The position numbers and the translations under genes were made by a program. This document shows, piece after piece, positions 11,074 through 21,625 of a stretch of DNA of 64,000 nt. The notes below the pieces were generated by a model that saw only the letters and a program-made list of their open reading frames with translations, made no database searches and had not been told where the DNA came from. Where the stretch lies: contig CP136064.1 in assembly GCA_032622095.1 (NCBI GenBank), forward strand, positions 218,256,205-218,320,204, read 5' to 3'. How positions within the stretch are numbered: the first letter of the stretch is position 1; each line of letters opens with the position of its first letter. This DNA is from Siphonodentalium dalli (taxonomy: Eukaryota > Mollusca > Scaphopoda > Gadilida > Siphonodentaliidae).

Positions 11074-12400
11074 CTGTAATGTGATTGATTGATTGATTTA
11101 TTGCATAAGTCACATAACAGTGAAACAAGCAAAACATATATACACTATGTACACAACTTTGAATATCACATTAATCATTGTTCATTTCATATACACAGCA
11201 GTAATTAAATTAGATTACACAATAATAGGCGATAAACTTAACAAGTATGATAATTACATGTGTTCACCCATAACAATACATGATTTCGATTATATAGTAT
11301 AAGACACCTTCTTAAAGGCACACCTTAGGAATATGCATAGTCTTTTTATGAGGCTTATATTTTGGAGAGATAGGAGACCATGGAATTTCTCTCTCGTAGG
11401 GTTCTTCCAAAAGTACTCAGGGATATATTGTTTTCTGATTTCATCCAAATGACTGCATATAATAACTAAATGGTATTCGTCTCCTAAATATTCTCCACAT
11501 ATGGTGCATATCCTATTGTCATTATCATTCTGAGATTTCTTCCATCTTGAGCACTCTATAGGCAGTTTATGATTTGCAGTTCTGAGCTTCAAGAGGTATA
11601 TCGATAGATTAGACGGCAAAATCTTCAAGTAATTTGGGTAACCGTAGTCAGTTTTAATAAAACTATAAAATTGGGCCCTCGATGAAGCAGATGTGTTTAT
11701 GTCAACGAGTAGTGCGTCCCAATGACGTTGTTTGAGAACAGTTTTTGCATTTCTCAGTTCAATAGCGGTCAGGCCCGTCTGGGTGATCCACTTTGATTGC
11801 AATTTCAAATCATAAAGAGCTTTTTTGACAAAACATAACCATTTGGAGTTATTTTTGTCTGCTGTCTGTGAGTTCATCTCATGAGTCTGATAAATTAAGG
11901 TATAAATATTCTTAGCTAGCTCAGAGCCGTTACTCGATACGAGCTTTGACCAATATGTCAGAGCTCGGCATGTTATTTCCATAGAGACGGGGTGTCGTGC
12001 GAATTCTGCATAAACTATGTAATTTGGGGTACTCATTTTGATGGACGCAACCATCTTACAAAATGTTAGATGTAGTGTCTCTACACTTTGAATACGTTCA
12101 AAACACCATATCTCACTCCCATACAGTAAAATGGGTAAAATCATCTTATCGAATAAATCAAGCATAATATCAATGGGTAAGTTTAGTTTTCGGACCTTAT
12201 TAAGCAGTCCGTACATGGCTCTCGTTGCAGAATTAACTGTTTTCTTTATGTTCTGACAGAAGCGACCATTATAAAATAATTTAACCCCTAAATAAGTGAA
12301 TTCTTTAACTATTTCTAGAACACAGCCTCTATACATGTGTAACATGATGTTTCCCTCTCATTAAACTTTGGTGTATCAGTTACATACTTCATACGTTAAT
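11074..12400 (-). pseudogene. LINE B: 5'-truncated non-LTR retrotransposon
   Basis: A 351-residue minus-strand frame (11290-12345) covers the end of a LINE reverse transcriptase. The early part has EFTYLGVKLFYNG and LDLFDKMILPILLYGSEIW, the conserved block just after the catalytic domain. The end has the C-x2-C...H-x4-C knuckle. The tail on this strand is an AATC repeat at about 11084-11099. The copy extends further 5' than LINE A but still lacks the palm domain. The 5' boundary near 12400 is approximate. Its uninterrupted TTAA at 11238-11241 is the empty site for MITE F1 copy 1. Confidence 0.85.
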
Positions 12401-13427
12401 TATTTGTCTTAATTCTAAATATATCCTCTGGTATAAAATAACGTCACTAGATCCTAATTTCCATCTTGGTATTAGGAATTCTATGAAGAGTATTAATCAT
12501 ATCCACTATTTCTTTGTTAACTGAAATATTGTGATATGTATTGTGCCCTTATTCTATGTACACAATCATGCATTTGTTAAGTGACAATGTGGTAACAATT
12601 GACATATTTCACTAAAGATATTAAAGACTATTATATGTGGGTTTGTTGTTTATGGAGATTTATTTTGCACCTAATCTTGTGCGGAGGCGCCATACTAACT
12701 CATGTGCGTTGTGTGTGGTTTCTAATGCATAGTAGATATAAGAATATCGGTTCAGAACAAATTTTAACTACAGTCATTGCTTTCGAAAGAATATCATTCG
12801 CTTCTTTATCCCAATTTTACACGAGCTTCCTCAAACAACCTCAAATAACCCAAGGTCGTTAAGTAGGCTAGAAATACTCAACTGTTACACATGAGGATAG
12901 AAGTATATAAATGATATGTGAAATCCTCAGGGTTCTGTGTAATACAGAGTTCACTGAATGTCATTACGAAAGCGATCCTGTCCGGGACTAGGAACTTCCG
13001 TAACGATAGTACATCAGGGATAGAAAGCCATTAGTCGGCGGACAAATATCAATTCATTACCGGGATTGTAATTGTTTGCGCCTGTGATCACTGTTTATGT
13101 CCAAGAGTTCTATATTCTCACTGACGTTGTGAACTTCGGAAGGATGTGATATTCGTTTGTCAATGTTCATTTCGAAAGCGCAATTGATGGGACTTGTCCC
13201 TAAAAATGTACTGCAGAAAGACTTTATTCAAATCACAGATTTTTTTAGATGATCTTCGTCCAATGCATGAACTCTAAAATGCATTCGTCGTTAGCCTATA
13301 TTCCAGAAAAGCAAAAAATAAAGCGCGTTTGTGGCCATTTCAAGTGCAACTGACACGAACTAATTAATAATTCTAAACAATATGTAATGTGAATGATGCA
13401 TCTTCTATCACTCAATGACAATATTTC
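12401..13427. other. No gene recognised
   Basis: No motif or convincing frame. It may include decayed LINE 5' sequence next to LINE B. Confidence 0.4.
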
Positions 13428-13700
13428 ATTTTTTTTTTCAATTCTTTATTCACTCTCAATAGGTCAAAAAATTGACAAGTCGAAGAAGTCACAAATAATA
13501 TAACATACATGTATGCAATATATGACGATGACGGTCATTAAATATATAAACATTACTGTATTGTATTCCTTTGTACAACCATACCAAGACGCGACTACAC
13601 CGACCACCCGAGACCGATAACTGAAAAGCGCTAAGATTTTGTTTTGATTTTGCACGAAACAAGTGGCCTTATATTGCGAGACGTCGTATGCCTAGGACAG
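13428..13700 (-). repeat. Possible retroposed 3' end with poly(A)
   Basis: Read on the minus strand, AATAAAGAATTG is followed directly by a run of A (T run at about 13430-13438 on the plus strand). A polyadenylation signal followed by an encoded A tract suggests the 3' end of a retroposed RNA. The source is not recognised, and the 63-residue frame here is not a known protein. Confidence 0.35.
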
Positions 13701-14095
13701 CTATATTTACATTGGTGCATGACGTTATGCGAAGGCATGTCATTGTGTTCTCTATAAGTATTGGCATTCTGACCTTTGTGATGTGTTTTAAGTTATCTGA
13801 CTGATAATATTTCCTGTCAGAGATAAAATAGTTTATCTCAGGCATGCGCAGACTAATGAATTAGTTAATTAGAATTAATGGAAAATAAATTCACGCAAAT
13901 TTGTCGCAATGGCAATCTCGCTCTCTTCAGATTCTTTGAGTAGTCAGCTGCCTATTAATTTGTTTCATTGTAATACATGTAGTTGATATATATGCATTGG
14001 ATTAATCAAATTATGGTGGACTGGTCTATCAACATGGATCTTACACATCTTCACAAATAATGTCATGGTTCTGTGGAATATAATAACAAATCACG

Positions 14096-15371
14096 GGGTA
14101 GGGTTCTCTATTCCGAAGGTTCGCTATTCCGAAGGTTCGCTATTCCGAAGGTTCATTATTCCGAAGGTTCATTATTCCGAAGGTTCGCTATTCCGAAGGT
14201 TTTCTATTCTGGGCGTATTTAACCAGAAATGAATGAAAATTTGCACCCCCACCACAAAAACACACGAGGAATGAAAAATACTATTACGCTAGTATTCACA
14301 TATAGTACATTTATACACCCACTTCTGATTCCCAAATTGTCCCAGATTTCGGTTATTAATAGCAAGAAGACAGTATCAGTTTATCGTTTAATATGGAAAG
14401 TTGAAAACACCATGACTGAAATAAACTACATGTAAGAGATATAGTTTTTCCGAACTGGCAATTTGAAAGAAACATCAACATTAAAGGCCCACTTAATTTT
14501 CGAACCCCCAGATCACATATATAACATATATGCCAGTATATATACCATTGGAAATAGGAAGCTCTCTAACACTGTATTATCAGCTTATGCGATGTAATAA
14601 ACTGTGAATCTGTTGTTTTTGTTGAGTTAACGACGTGTTTTTGTGCTTTTAAAGGTTGATCTGGTTTTGTTGTGCAAAGTGTATTATTTTCAATGGAGGG
14701 GGAATAACTCTATATTTTAAAGAAAGTGTTATTCCCCTTCAATTGAAAATACATTAGGTTGAATTATGTTGCATTCTGGGAGCCATAACGGGGGGATCTT
14801 TTTATGATTTAAGCTGTTTTATATTTCTTCTGATACAGACGTTTAAAATTCAATACAAATTCACAATTGCAGTTTGGTTCATCTCATACCCGTCTATTCA
14901 ACGACATTCTGCTACGCATTATTCATTAAGAGTTATAGCTCTACTGTTTTAATCCGCCTTTAGCTGGCGTATTCTTGCCTCTAAGATTATTGAGATATAA
15001 CGTCATACGTGATGACATTAAATCGTATGGAAACATAGCAATTACAAGTGTGGGCTGCCTGACGTGAATGTTTTGTATTTGGGAAATAACGTCATACGTA
15101 ATGACATTTAATCTCAAGGAAACCCGCGAAGAAAAAAGTCACATTTATTGTTTCAATGTTTTAAGTTATTTCCTTCATAAAAAGTGTCTTCGTGATAAAG
15201 AACCCTCTCAATACTTTAGAATATAGAATTAACCTTTAAAATAACAAAAATCTTCGGAATAGCGAACCTTCGGAATAGAGAACCTTCGGAATAGCGAACC
15301 TTCGGAATAGTGAACCTTCGGAATAGTGAACCTTCGGAATAGCGAACCTTCGGAATAGAGACATGTTCCCC
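14096..15371. mobile_element. Foldback element FB, copy 1
   Basis: The left end (14096-14210) is a run of about seven 17-bp units reading GGTTCGCTATTCCGAA. The right end (about 15252-15360) is the same run inverted. The element starts GGGTAGGGTTCTCTATTCC and ends GGAATAGAGACATGTTCCCC. It is flanked by AAATCACG on both sides (14088-14095 and 15372-15379), an 8-bp target duplication. The interior has two TAACGTCATACGTRATGACA palindromes (about 15000 and 15090). It has no transposase. It carries nested MITE F4 at 14485-14842. Eight-bp duplications occur with hAT, P and Merlin elements; the superfamily is undecided. Confidence 0.85.
14485..14842. mobile_element. MITE family F4, nested copy
   Basis: It begins AGGCCCACTTAATTTTCGAA, the same 20 bp that begin the F4 copy at 60646, and is bounded by TTAA (14481-14484 and 14843-14846). 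FB copy 2 has an unbroken TTAA at 53419-53422 at the matching place, so this is an insertion. The right end does not match the left inverted repeat and is decayed or of another subfamily. Confidence 0.75.
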
Positions 15372-15379
15372 AAATCACG

Positions 15380-16340
15380 AATCACCGACCGTAAATGGCA
15401 AATCTTGAATGAAAATCGCCTCTCTTACAAGTGTGGAAGCCACTCGCTCGGAATCGTAGTACTTTAACATCAGTGAACTTTACACACAACCTGGTTACGG
15501 AAATATATACACTTTTATTTATACGGACAACATTTGTGATGACTCCACGTCAACTGATCACTGCCAGAAAAAAAGTCATAAATGTCTTCGCACCATAGCG
15601 AATTCATTATTAGATACAGGTGTGCGCGGACACCCGTGAAGTCACATGTACCCAGAGATAACACATAGCATATGGATGGCCCAGGATGGGCATGGCGTCC
15701 TGTCTATACAAGGGAATGTTATAATTAAATTGGCATTTTTATTATTTTTTATTAGAAGGTATTAAATGCACGATTTCAGTGTTAGTGACCAATGGGACTA
15801 AGCACAGGCCCTTGGGGAAAACTACCAAATATATCTTATGTGATGACTTTGAAAACTGAAGACAAACGAGAGGACCTTCCCCGCCCACTGACGGATGACT
15901 GATTTTCCACGAGAATATTTTGACGCAGAAATCGCGACGCTCGCATAACCGTCTGTAAAGGCCTCGATTGTAGCTGAGACCTGTTGTATGTGCATCCTGC
16001 AGACGTTCCTTTAAACAAAAGCTTAGTACTGCAGCCATTGCTAGCCTTACTACTAGTCTTTGGCTTGGAGCCTCTTGTTCTTTTTATGAAATGGATCCAC
16101 TTGCACTTCCGTGGTTTTCTTTGAAATCAACATATCTCACTTTCGGTCGTATGGGACTATCCGCCGCCGTCATTCTACTTTCAAAGCGACACGTTTATTT
16201 GCCTGCACATATGAACCGGGAGTGCTTGCGACGGAAGAGTATAGCGGAGTATAGCCATTTTATGTTCTGGCCGCCTCGATTTTGAATTCGAGTTTTTGTT
16301 ATTGGCCATTAACATTCAATTTATGCTTTTATATTACTGA
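15380..16340. other. No gene confirmed
   Basis: The largest frame is minus 15742-16038 (98 residues, starting MAAVLSFCLKERLQ). It has no recognisable domain, signal peptide or splice support, and I do not call it a gene. The rest shows nothing. Confidence 0.4.
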
Positions 16341-16394
16341 TTGATTGAAATGTCATGTTATATGTATGTTTACTTTATTTTCTTTATTTGTACA

Positions 16395-16889
16395 TGTCGG
16401 CCAGCGGATGGGTTGTGTGTCGTGGTCAACGCGACGATCAATGGTGATTTCCAGCTAATCCCATTGTGTGCGGTCAATTGTGCTCTCTTAGTCGATCAGA
16501 GCATGCGAATAGTTCTTACCAGAATAAATCTCGCATTTGACTCGATTGATTCTGGTAAATAACTATTTTTAGAGCACAATCCCATTGCTACAATCGTTCC
16601 CTGATTTTTGGTAAAGCACATCAACTCCCAAGGCTGGCGAAGGAATGGTTCAGTGCTTATCCCATTGTTAGGCACACGCAACTTATAACAGACAAAAAAG
16701 TGGGACCAGTCCGTGTTGTTTCGGACATATTCAACGGCGATCAGTGCGTGTTAATCACGTTGTTGGGCTTGGCTAACCGACTATTGTGTCCAATCGCGGC
16801 TAGCGCACGGATTGTGCGTCGTGGTCAAAACACGCCCAATGGCACATTTCCAGTTTATTGTATTATGTGGGATCAATTGTGCTCTGAGT

Positions 16890-16890
<1 letters not shown>
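16395..16890 (+). repeat. Diverged local duplication
   Basis: A block near 16395-16490 (GTGCGTCGTGGTCAA-like, then CCAATGGTGATTTCCAG, then ATCAATTGTGCTCT-like) recurs at about 16795-16885 in the same order and orientation, separated by about 400 bp. It could be a diverged tandem duplication or a two-copy repeat. Confidence 0.5.
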
Positions 16891-16892
<2 letters not shown>

Positions 16893-16955
<63 letters not shown>

Positions 16956-16959
16956 GAGA
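16893..16959 (+). repeat. GA microsatellite
   Basis: An almost pure GA dinucleotide run with one GGG interruption. The minus-strand SLSLSL frame across it is an artefact. Confidence 0.95.
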
Positions 16960-16984
16960 CCATTATATACATATACAAAAGTTA

Positions 16985-17229
16985 ACTGAAGACATATATA
17001 CACATGCAATATAATTTAATTTGAGAAGACTCAATTGAAGGTAGTTGTTTATTAACTTAGATAAGCTCGTCCACCAAAGTGCGGAAAGGCCGATCTAATT
17101 CTTTAAGTGATAATCAAAATAACGGGAGAACTGATGACTTTCCAGTCACCATACCGAAGACCGAATAGTTCATGAAGCACTATAAATAAATTGTGGGAAT
17201 AATATACTGCAAGACAAGATGTTTAAGAC
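16985..17229. other. No feature seen
   Basis: Short AT-rich gap between the GA repeat and the first 122-bp repeat block. Confidence 0.4.
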
Positions 17230-17812
17230 ATATATATAGGAGACTAGCCGATGAGCCCGACGTTGTCCGGGCTATTCAAAAACCAAATTTCAAGTCGATA
17301 GCTCTACCCAGCCCGAAGTTGTCCGGGCTATTCAAAAACCAAATTTCAAGTCGATAGCTCTACCCGTTTCCGAGATCTGGTCTGCGCATGCGCGAAGCTG
17401 GCGTCGCTCGGGCTCGGCGACCCGATAAAATTCGTATCCGGGGCAAGATACATTCACATACCAAATTAAAAAAAGTCGATAGCTCCACCCGTTTCCGAGA
17501 TCTCGTCTGCGCATCGGCGAAGCTGGCGTCGCACGGGCTCGGCGACCCGATAAAATTCGTATCCGGGGCAAGATACATTCACATAGCAAATTTCAAGTCG
17601 ATAGCTCCACCCGTTTCCGAGATCTCGTCTGCGCATGCGCGAAGCGGGCGCCGCACGGGCTCGCCAATACGACAACGTCGACCGCCTGGTCAAACTACAC
17701 GCACGTACCAAGTTTCGTCCCGATCGGTCGAGAATCGTAGATTTGTATTAATGACAGACAAACATACAGACAAACAGACAGAGGTCTTCAAAATATATAT
17801 GAGACTAGCAGG
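17230..17812 (+). repeat. Repeat family R2 with 122-bp units, block 1
   Basis: The head is ACTAGCCGATGAGCCCGACG. Three tandem units follow, built of ATTTCAAGTCGATAGCTC, then CCCGTTTCCGAGATCTCGTC, then a GCGCATGCGC core, then TTCGTATCCGGGGCAAGATA and CATTCACATA. The block ends in a unique tail with AAGTTTCGTCCCGATCGGTC, CAGACAAACAGACAGA and TTCAAAATATATATGAGACT. Perfect TGCGCATGCGC lies at 17383 and 17630. Several frames of 70-140 residues cross it in both strands because the unit lacks stops. None is a gene. Confidence 0.85.
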
Positions 17813-18245
17813 TTAGCCCGCCACCGGCGGCGTTTGTTCGAAACATGACATTTTTTTAAATTATTTTGTTTTTATTTATATTTTTTAAAATATATTTTAA
17901 TATTAATTTAATGTTTTTTAAATTTAATTTATGTTTTTAATATTAATTTAATGTTTTTTAAATTTAATTTATGTTTTTTTGAATTTAATTCTTTTTTATA
18001 ATTTAATTGTTTTTTTTTAATGAAAAATCCCCCCTTCCTAGGAACGACAGACAATGCATTCTTTGTTTTTCAATGAGTTAATTCATGGTACCCGTCCTAA
18101 ACTTCCCCGTTATTTAACTCCCCGTGGCCATTGAGCAGCCCCTGACAGAGGTTGTCCACCCTTACGAGATGGTCAATAGAACTCGATGAAATCCCCCCCC
18201 CCCTTCCTAGGAACGACAGACAACGCATTCTTTGTTTTCCTTTTT
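17813..18245 (+). repeat. Repeat family R3 head and AT-rich tandem
   Basis: It starts with GTTAGCCCGCCACCGGCGGC, a head repeated at 19523. Two copies of an AT-rich unit (TATTAATTTAATGTTTTTTA) follow. CCTTCCTAGGAACGACAGAC then ATGCATTCTTTG (or ACGCATTCTTTG) occurs twice, near 18043 and 18203. Confidence 0.6.
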
Positions 18246-18640
18246 TTTAACACTGATTCCCGGAAACGACTCACATAAGCATTCACGCTTGATGTCGAAT
18301 CCGGTATTGCATTGAAAACAAACGCGATAACATTGCATTGAATTGCCCGTCATACAGATAAGTAGATAGCGAAAACGACGCTCTTTATATAGACACTTCG
18401 GAAAACTGACGCTCTTTAACTATCAACGCGATTAACCCTCGCCGTGCCTTTGTGGTGATTTTGAGAGTGGAGAACGCGTGCTCTGAGCTTCAAAACGCCG
18501 CGACGACGATTCCCGTGTGTTTTTACATTTAGATGGGAAGTTTGAACTCAATCGAGCGAACCGTTTTCGATTCTATGAAGTACACATATATATATATATA
18601 TATATATATACGAAGTCTCAAAATATATAGTACTAGCAGC
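18246..18640. other. No gene; TA microsatellite
   Basis: Two ACGCTCTTTA words about 42 bp apart (18379 and 18409) echo the AAAGAGCGTT module on the minus strand. A TA run occupies about 18586-18610. Confidence 0.5.
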
Positions 18641-18889
18641 TGAGGTAGAGCCCGAAGCCGCCATCGCACGCCGCCGCCGCCAGCCATATTGGCCACAAGC
18701 CGTCGCCAGCCATATTATCTCTAACGCCAGCCACATTTAAAAATCTCCGCCACCAGAATTGTAAAATGGCTGAGCCATGTGCATGGGCTTATATGTCAAG
18801 CACAACTGTACTGTGAATCGCAAAGAACTAAACCGCATTTCCTAATATTGGCATATACTCGCATGGACACGGCATGGTTGTTATATTAT
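18641..18889. other. GCC-rich imperfect repeat, no gene
   Basis: The words GCCGCC and CAGCCATATT recur at 18660-18735. Similar CAGCCACGAA words lie at 19415-19500, so this is probably one dispersed repeat. Confidence 0.4.
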
Positions 18890-18979
18890 CAGAACACCGG
18901 GCCCCTTAGTGTGGAATAGACTACCCCAATGCATGCTTTCATATAACTGAATGGGCGCATCCATTCGGTATTGAAAGGG
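18890..18979. mobile_element. MITE family F6 fragment
   Basis: Read on the minus strand from TTAA at 18980-18983, it begins CCCTTTCAATACCGAATGGA then CGCCCATTCAGTTATA. This is a diverged version of the F6 left end at 27080. The other end is not identifiable. The short minus frame over it is a repeat artefact. Confidence 0.5.
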
Positions 18980-18983
18980 TTAA

Positions 18984-19504
18984 AATATAAATTGTTTATA
19001 TCGACAACACCCAGTCTCGGACATTGCTGGCATTTGTCAATATATATTACACATAAGAATAGAAAATAGTTTGAAATATTATATATCATTACTATCGGGT
19101 TCATCATTCAATGGTGCATGCATATATCGCAAGATGGCAGTGATGGTAGCAGTCTGAAGTCGACAGAAGTCCCAAATGTAACTACTTATACCGATTAGAT
19201 GGGAAACTACATATAGTATATCCATACCAGTCCTTCGTGAATTTTCGCCATAATGGAAAAGCCCAACATCAAAAGATTACGTGTGGTCTGGAATTCTACG
19301 GGTTCACCACAAACGCTAAAAAAACGGCGTCTATAACCGGTAACAGGGGGTTAGGAACATTTCGGAAACGAGAATACACTGAATGACAACATCTCAGTCG
19401 GCTCAGCCGCCATATTTCGTCAGCCACGAACGTCGTGACTGAGCCGGCTTAGCTAGCTAACCAGCCACGAAAATCGGTTGAGCCAGCCATGAAAACTATT
19501 TGTC
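18984..19504. other. No gene recognised
   Basis: Near 19415-19500 there is an imperfect array of CAGCCACGAA-type words with inverted pairs such as AGCCGGCT. Nothing else is evident. Confidence 0.4.
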
Positions 19505-20130
19505 GTGGCTTCGGGGTCTAAGCTGAGGTTAGCCCGCCACCGGCGGCTTGTCCGAAACATGACATTTTTCTATATATATTTTTAATTTTTAGCTCCACGC
19601 GTTTCAATAAGAAAAATTTGTACCCGGTAGCTCCACCAGTTTCCGAGATCTGGTCTGCGCATGAAAATTTGTACCCGGCGCAAGATACATTCACATGCCA
19701 AATTTCAAGTCGATAGCTCCACCGTTTCCGAGATCTCGTCTGCGCATGCGCTGCACGGGCGTCGCACGGGCTCGGCGATCCGATAAAAGTTGTACCCGGC
19801 GCAAGATACATTCACATAGCAAATTTCAAGTCGATAGCTCCACCCGTTTCCGAGATCTCGTCTGCGCATGCGCTGCACGGGCGTCGCACGGGCTCGGCGA
19901 CCCGATAAAATTTGTACCCGGCGCAAGATACATTCACATAGCAAATTTCAAGTCGATAGCTCCACCCGTTTCCGATATCTCGTCTGCGCATGCGCTGCAC
20001 GGGCGTCGCACGGGCTCGCCAATACGACAACGACCACCGCCTGGTCAAACTACACACACGTACCAAGTTTCGTCTCGATCGGTCGAGAATCGTAGATTTG
20101 TATGAAGTACAACACACACACAAACATAAA
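19505..20130 (+). repeat. Repeat family R2 with 122-bp units, block 2
   Basis: An R3-type head (TTAGCCCGCCACCGGCGGC) leads into units spaced 121-122 bp, with CATTCACAT at 19688, 19809 and 19931. TGCGCATGCGC occurs at 19741, 19863 and 19985. A variant GTACCCGGCGCAAGATACAT replaces the GTATCCGGGG word of block 1, so this is a distinct subfamily. It ends with the GTTTCGTCTCGATCGGTC tail and CACA repeats. Confidence 0.85.
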
Positions 20131-20330
20131 TATATAAGAGAGATATGTAAATTAGATAGATTGTATCAAAATATATAGGAGAGATATGTAAATGGTCTAC
20201 ACACCATTACTGGTGTTTGTCAAAGTTTAGTGGGGTATATCAATACTCATTCACGATCATATCATTGAGGTCCGGAGGGTGTGGGCTATCTCTCGAATAC
20301 AAGGAGTTCTCAAAATATATAGAAGAGAAG
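20131..20330 (+). repeat. Repeat shared with 22140-22335
   Basis: About 130 bp including GTTTGTCAAAGTTTAGTGGG and ATATCAATACTCATTCACGA recur almost unchanged at 22196-22320. The copies lie between R2 blocks and seem to belong to the same composite family. Confidence 0.75.
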
Positions 20331-21091
20331 ATAGACTAGCCGATGAGCCCGACGTTGTCCGGGCTATTCAAAAACCAAACTCTACCCGTTTCCGAGATCT
20401 GGTCTGCGCATGCGCGAAGCTGCTCGGCGACCCGATAAAATTCGTATCCGGGGCAAGATACATTCACATACCAAATTTCAAGTCGATAGATCTACCCGTT
20501 TCCGAGATCTCGTCTGCGCATGCGCGAAGCTGACGTCGCACGGGCTCGGCGACTCGATAAAATTCGTATCCGGGGCAAGATACATTCACATACCAAATTT
20601 CAAGTCGATAGCTCCACCCGTTTCCGAGATCTTGTCTGCGCATGCGCTGCACTGGCGTCGCACGGGCTCGGCGACCCGATAAAATTCGTATCCGGGGCAA
20701 GATACATTCACATAGAAAATTTAAAGTCGATAGCTATACCAGTTTCCGAGATCTCGTCTGCGCATGCGCGAAGCGGGCGCCGCACGGGCTCGCCAATACG
20801 ACAACGTCCACCGCCTGGTCAAACTACACACACGTACCAAGTTTCGTCCCGAGCGGTCGAGAATCGATAAAATTCGTATCCGGGGCAAGATACATTCACA
20901 TAGCAAATTTAAAGTCGATAGCTCCACCAGTTTCCGAGATCTCGTCTGCGCATGCGCGAACCGGGCGCCGCACGGGCTCGTCAATACGACAACGTCCACC
21001 GCCTGGTCAAACTACACACACGTACCAAGTTTCGTCCCGATCGGTCGAGAATCGTAGATTTGTATTAATGGCATACAGACAGACAGACAGA
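20331..21091 (+). repeat. Repeat family R2 with 122-bp units, block 3
   Basis: The ACTAGCCGATGAGCCCGACG head is followed by units with CATTCACAT at 20461, 20583, 20705 and 20893. TGCGCATGCGC lies at 20405, 20515, 20637, 20759 and 20947. The tail (CGTACCAAGTTTCGTCCCG, then CAGACAGACAGACAGACA) occurs twice, showing that one tail plus unit was duplicated. Confidence 0.85.
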
Positions 21092-21625
21092 CAAATCATT
21101 GGAAGACAGAATAGCTTTCACCAGATTCAGAATCAGTAACCATGTACTTGCTATAGAAAAGGGGCGTCATTTACAGCCCCCAGTAAAATTAGAAAATAGA
21201 AAGTGTGTGTTTTGCTGCGATGATGTCGTAGAAGATGAAATACATTTCCTTATGGAATGCACTGCATATTCACAACTACGAAGAGAGCTTCTCGAATCAA
21301 TGGTTAACCATAATCCGAATTTTCATCGCATTAACGCTAACGATCAATTTACTACTATATTGACAAATGACTGTCCCACTCTAACAGGAATAATATGTAA
21401 ACTGATCCGTCGCTTCTTCGATACTCGTGCTGAGCAAATAACAGTTAGGAAACCATAAATATGATACATGATCCTGAGACTCCTTGTACATCTTAGCATA
21501 TTATGTAATTTTCTTCTTGTATATTGTATTATCACATGTTTTGTATACTATTATCCATTGTATTAGCAAACTGTCCTCGTGTGGATGTTTTTTGCCAATA
21601 AATCATTATCTATCTATCTACAGAC
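21092..21625 (+). pseudogene. LINE E: 3' end of a non-LTR retrotransposon
   Basis: The frame at 21099-21458 encodes 119 residues with RISNHVLAIEKGRH and then CVFCCDDVVEDEIHFLMEC, the C-x2-C...H-x4-C knuckle at the end of many LINE polyproteins. A normal stop and a 3' UTR follow, ending GCCAATAAATCATTATC plus an ATCT repeat. The fragment lies within the CAGA simple repeat of an R2 tail, which continues on both sides (21070-21091 and 21620-21637). This is consistent with recent insertion with a short target duplication. The whole catalytic domain is missing. Confidence 0.85.

Noticed and set aside
14101-15360. Regular 17-bp repeats resembling a CRISPR array
   Set aside because: Units are contiguous with no spacers, occur inverted at both ends of a transposon, and lie in animal DNA.
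15742-16038. 98-residue minus-strand frame starting with ATG
   Set aside because: No recognisable domain, no splice or poly(A) support, and an overlapping frame of similar quality.
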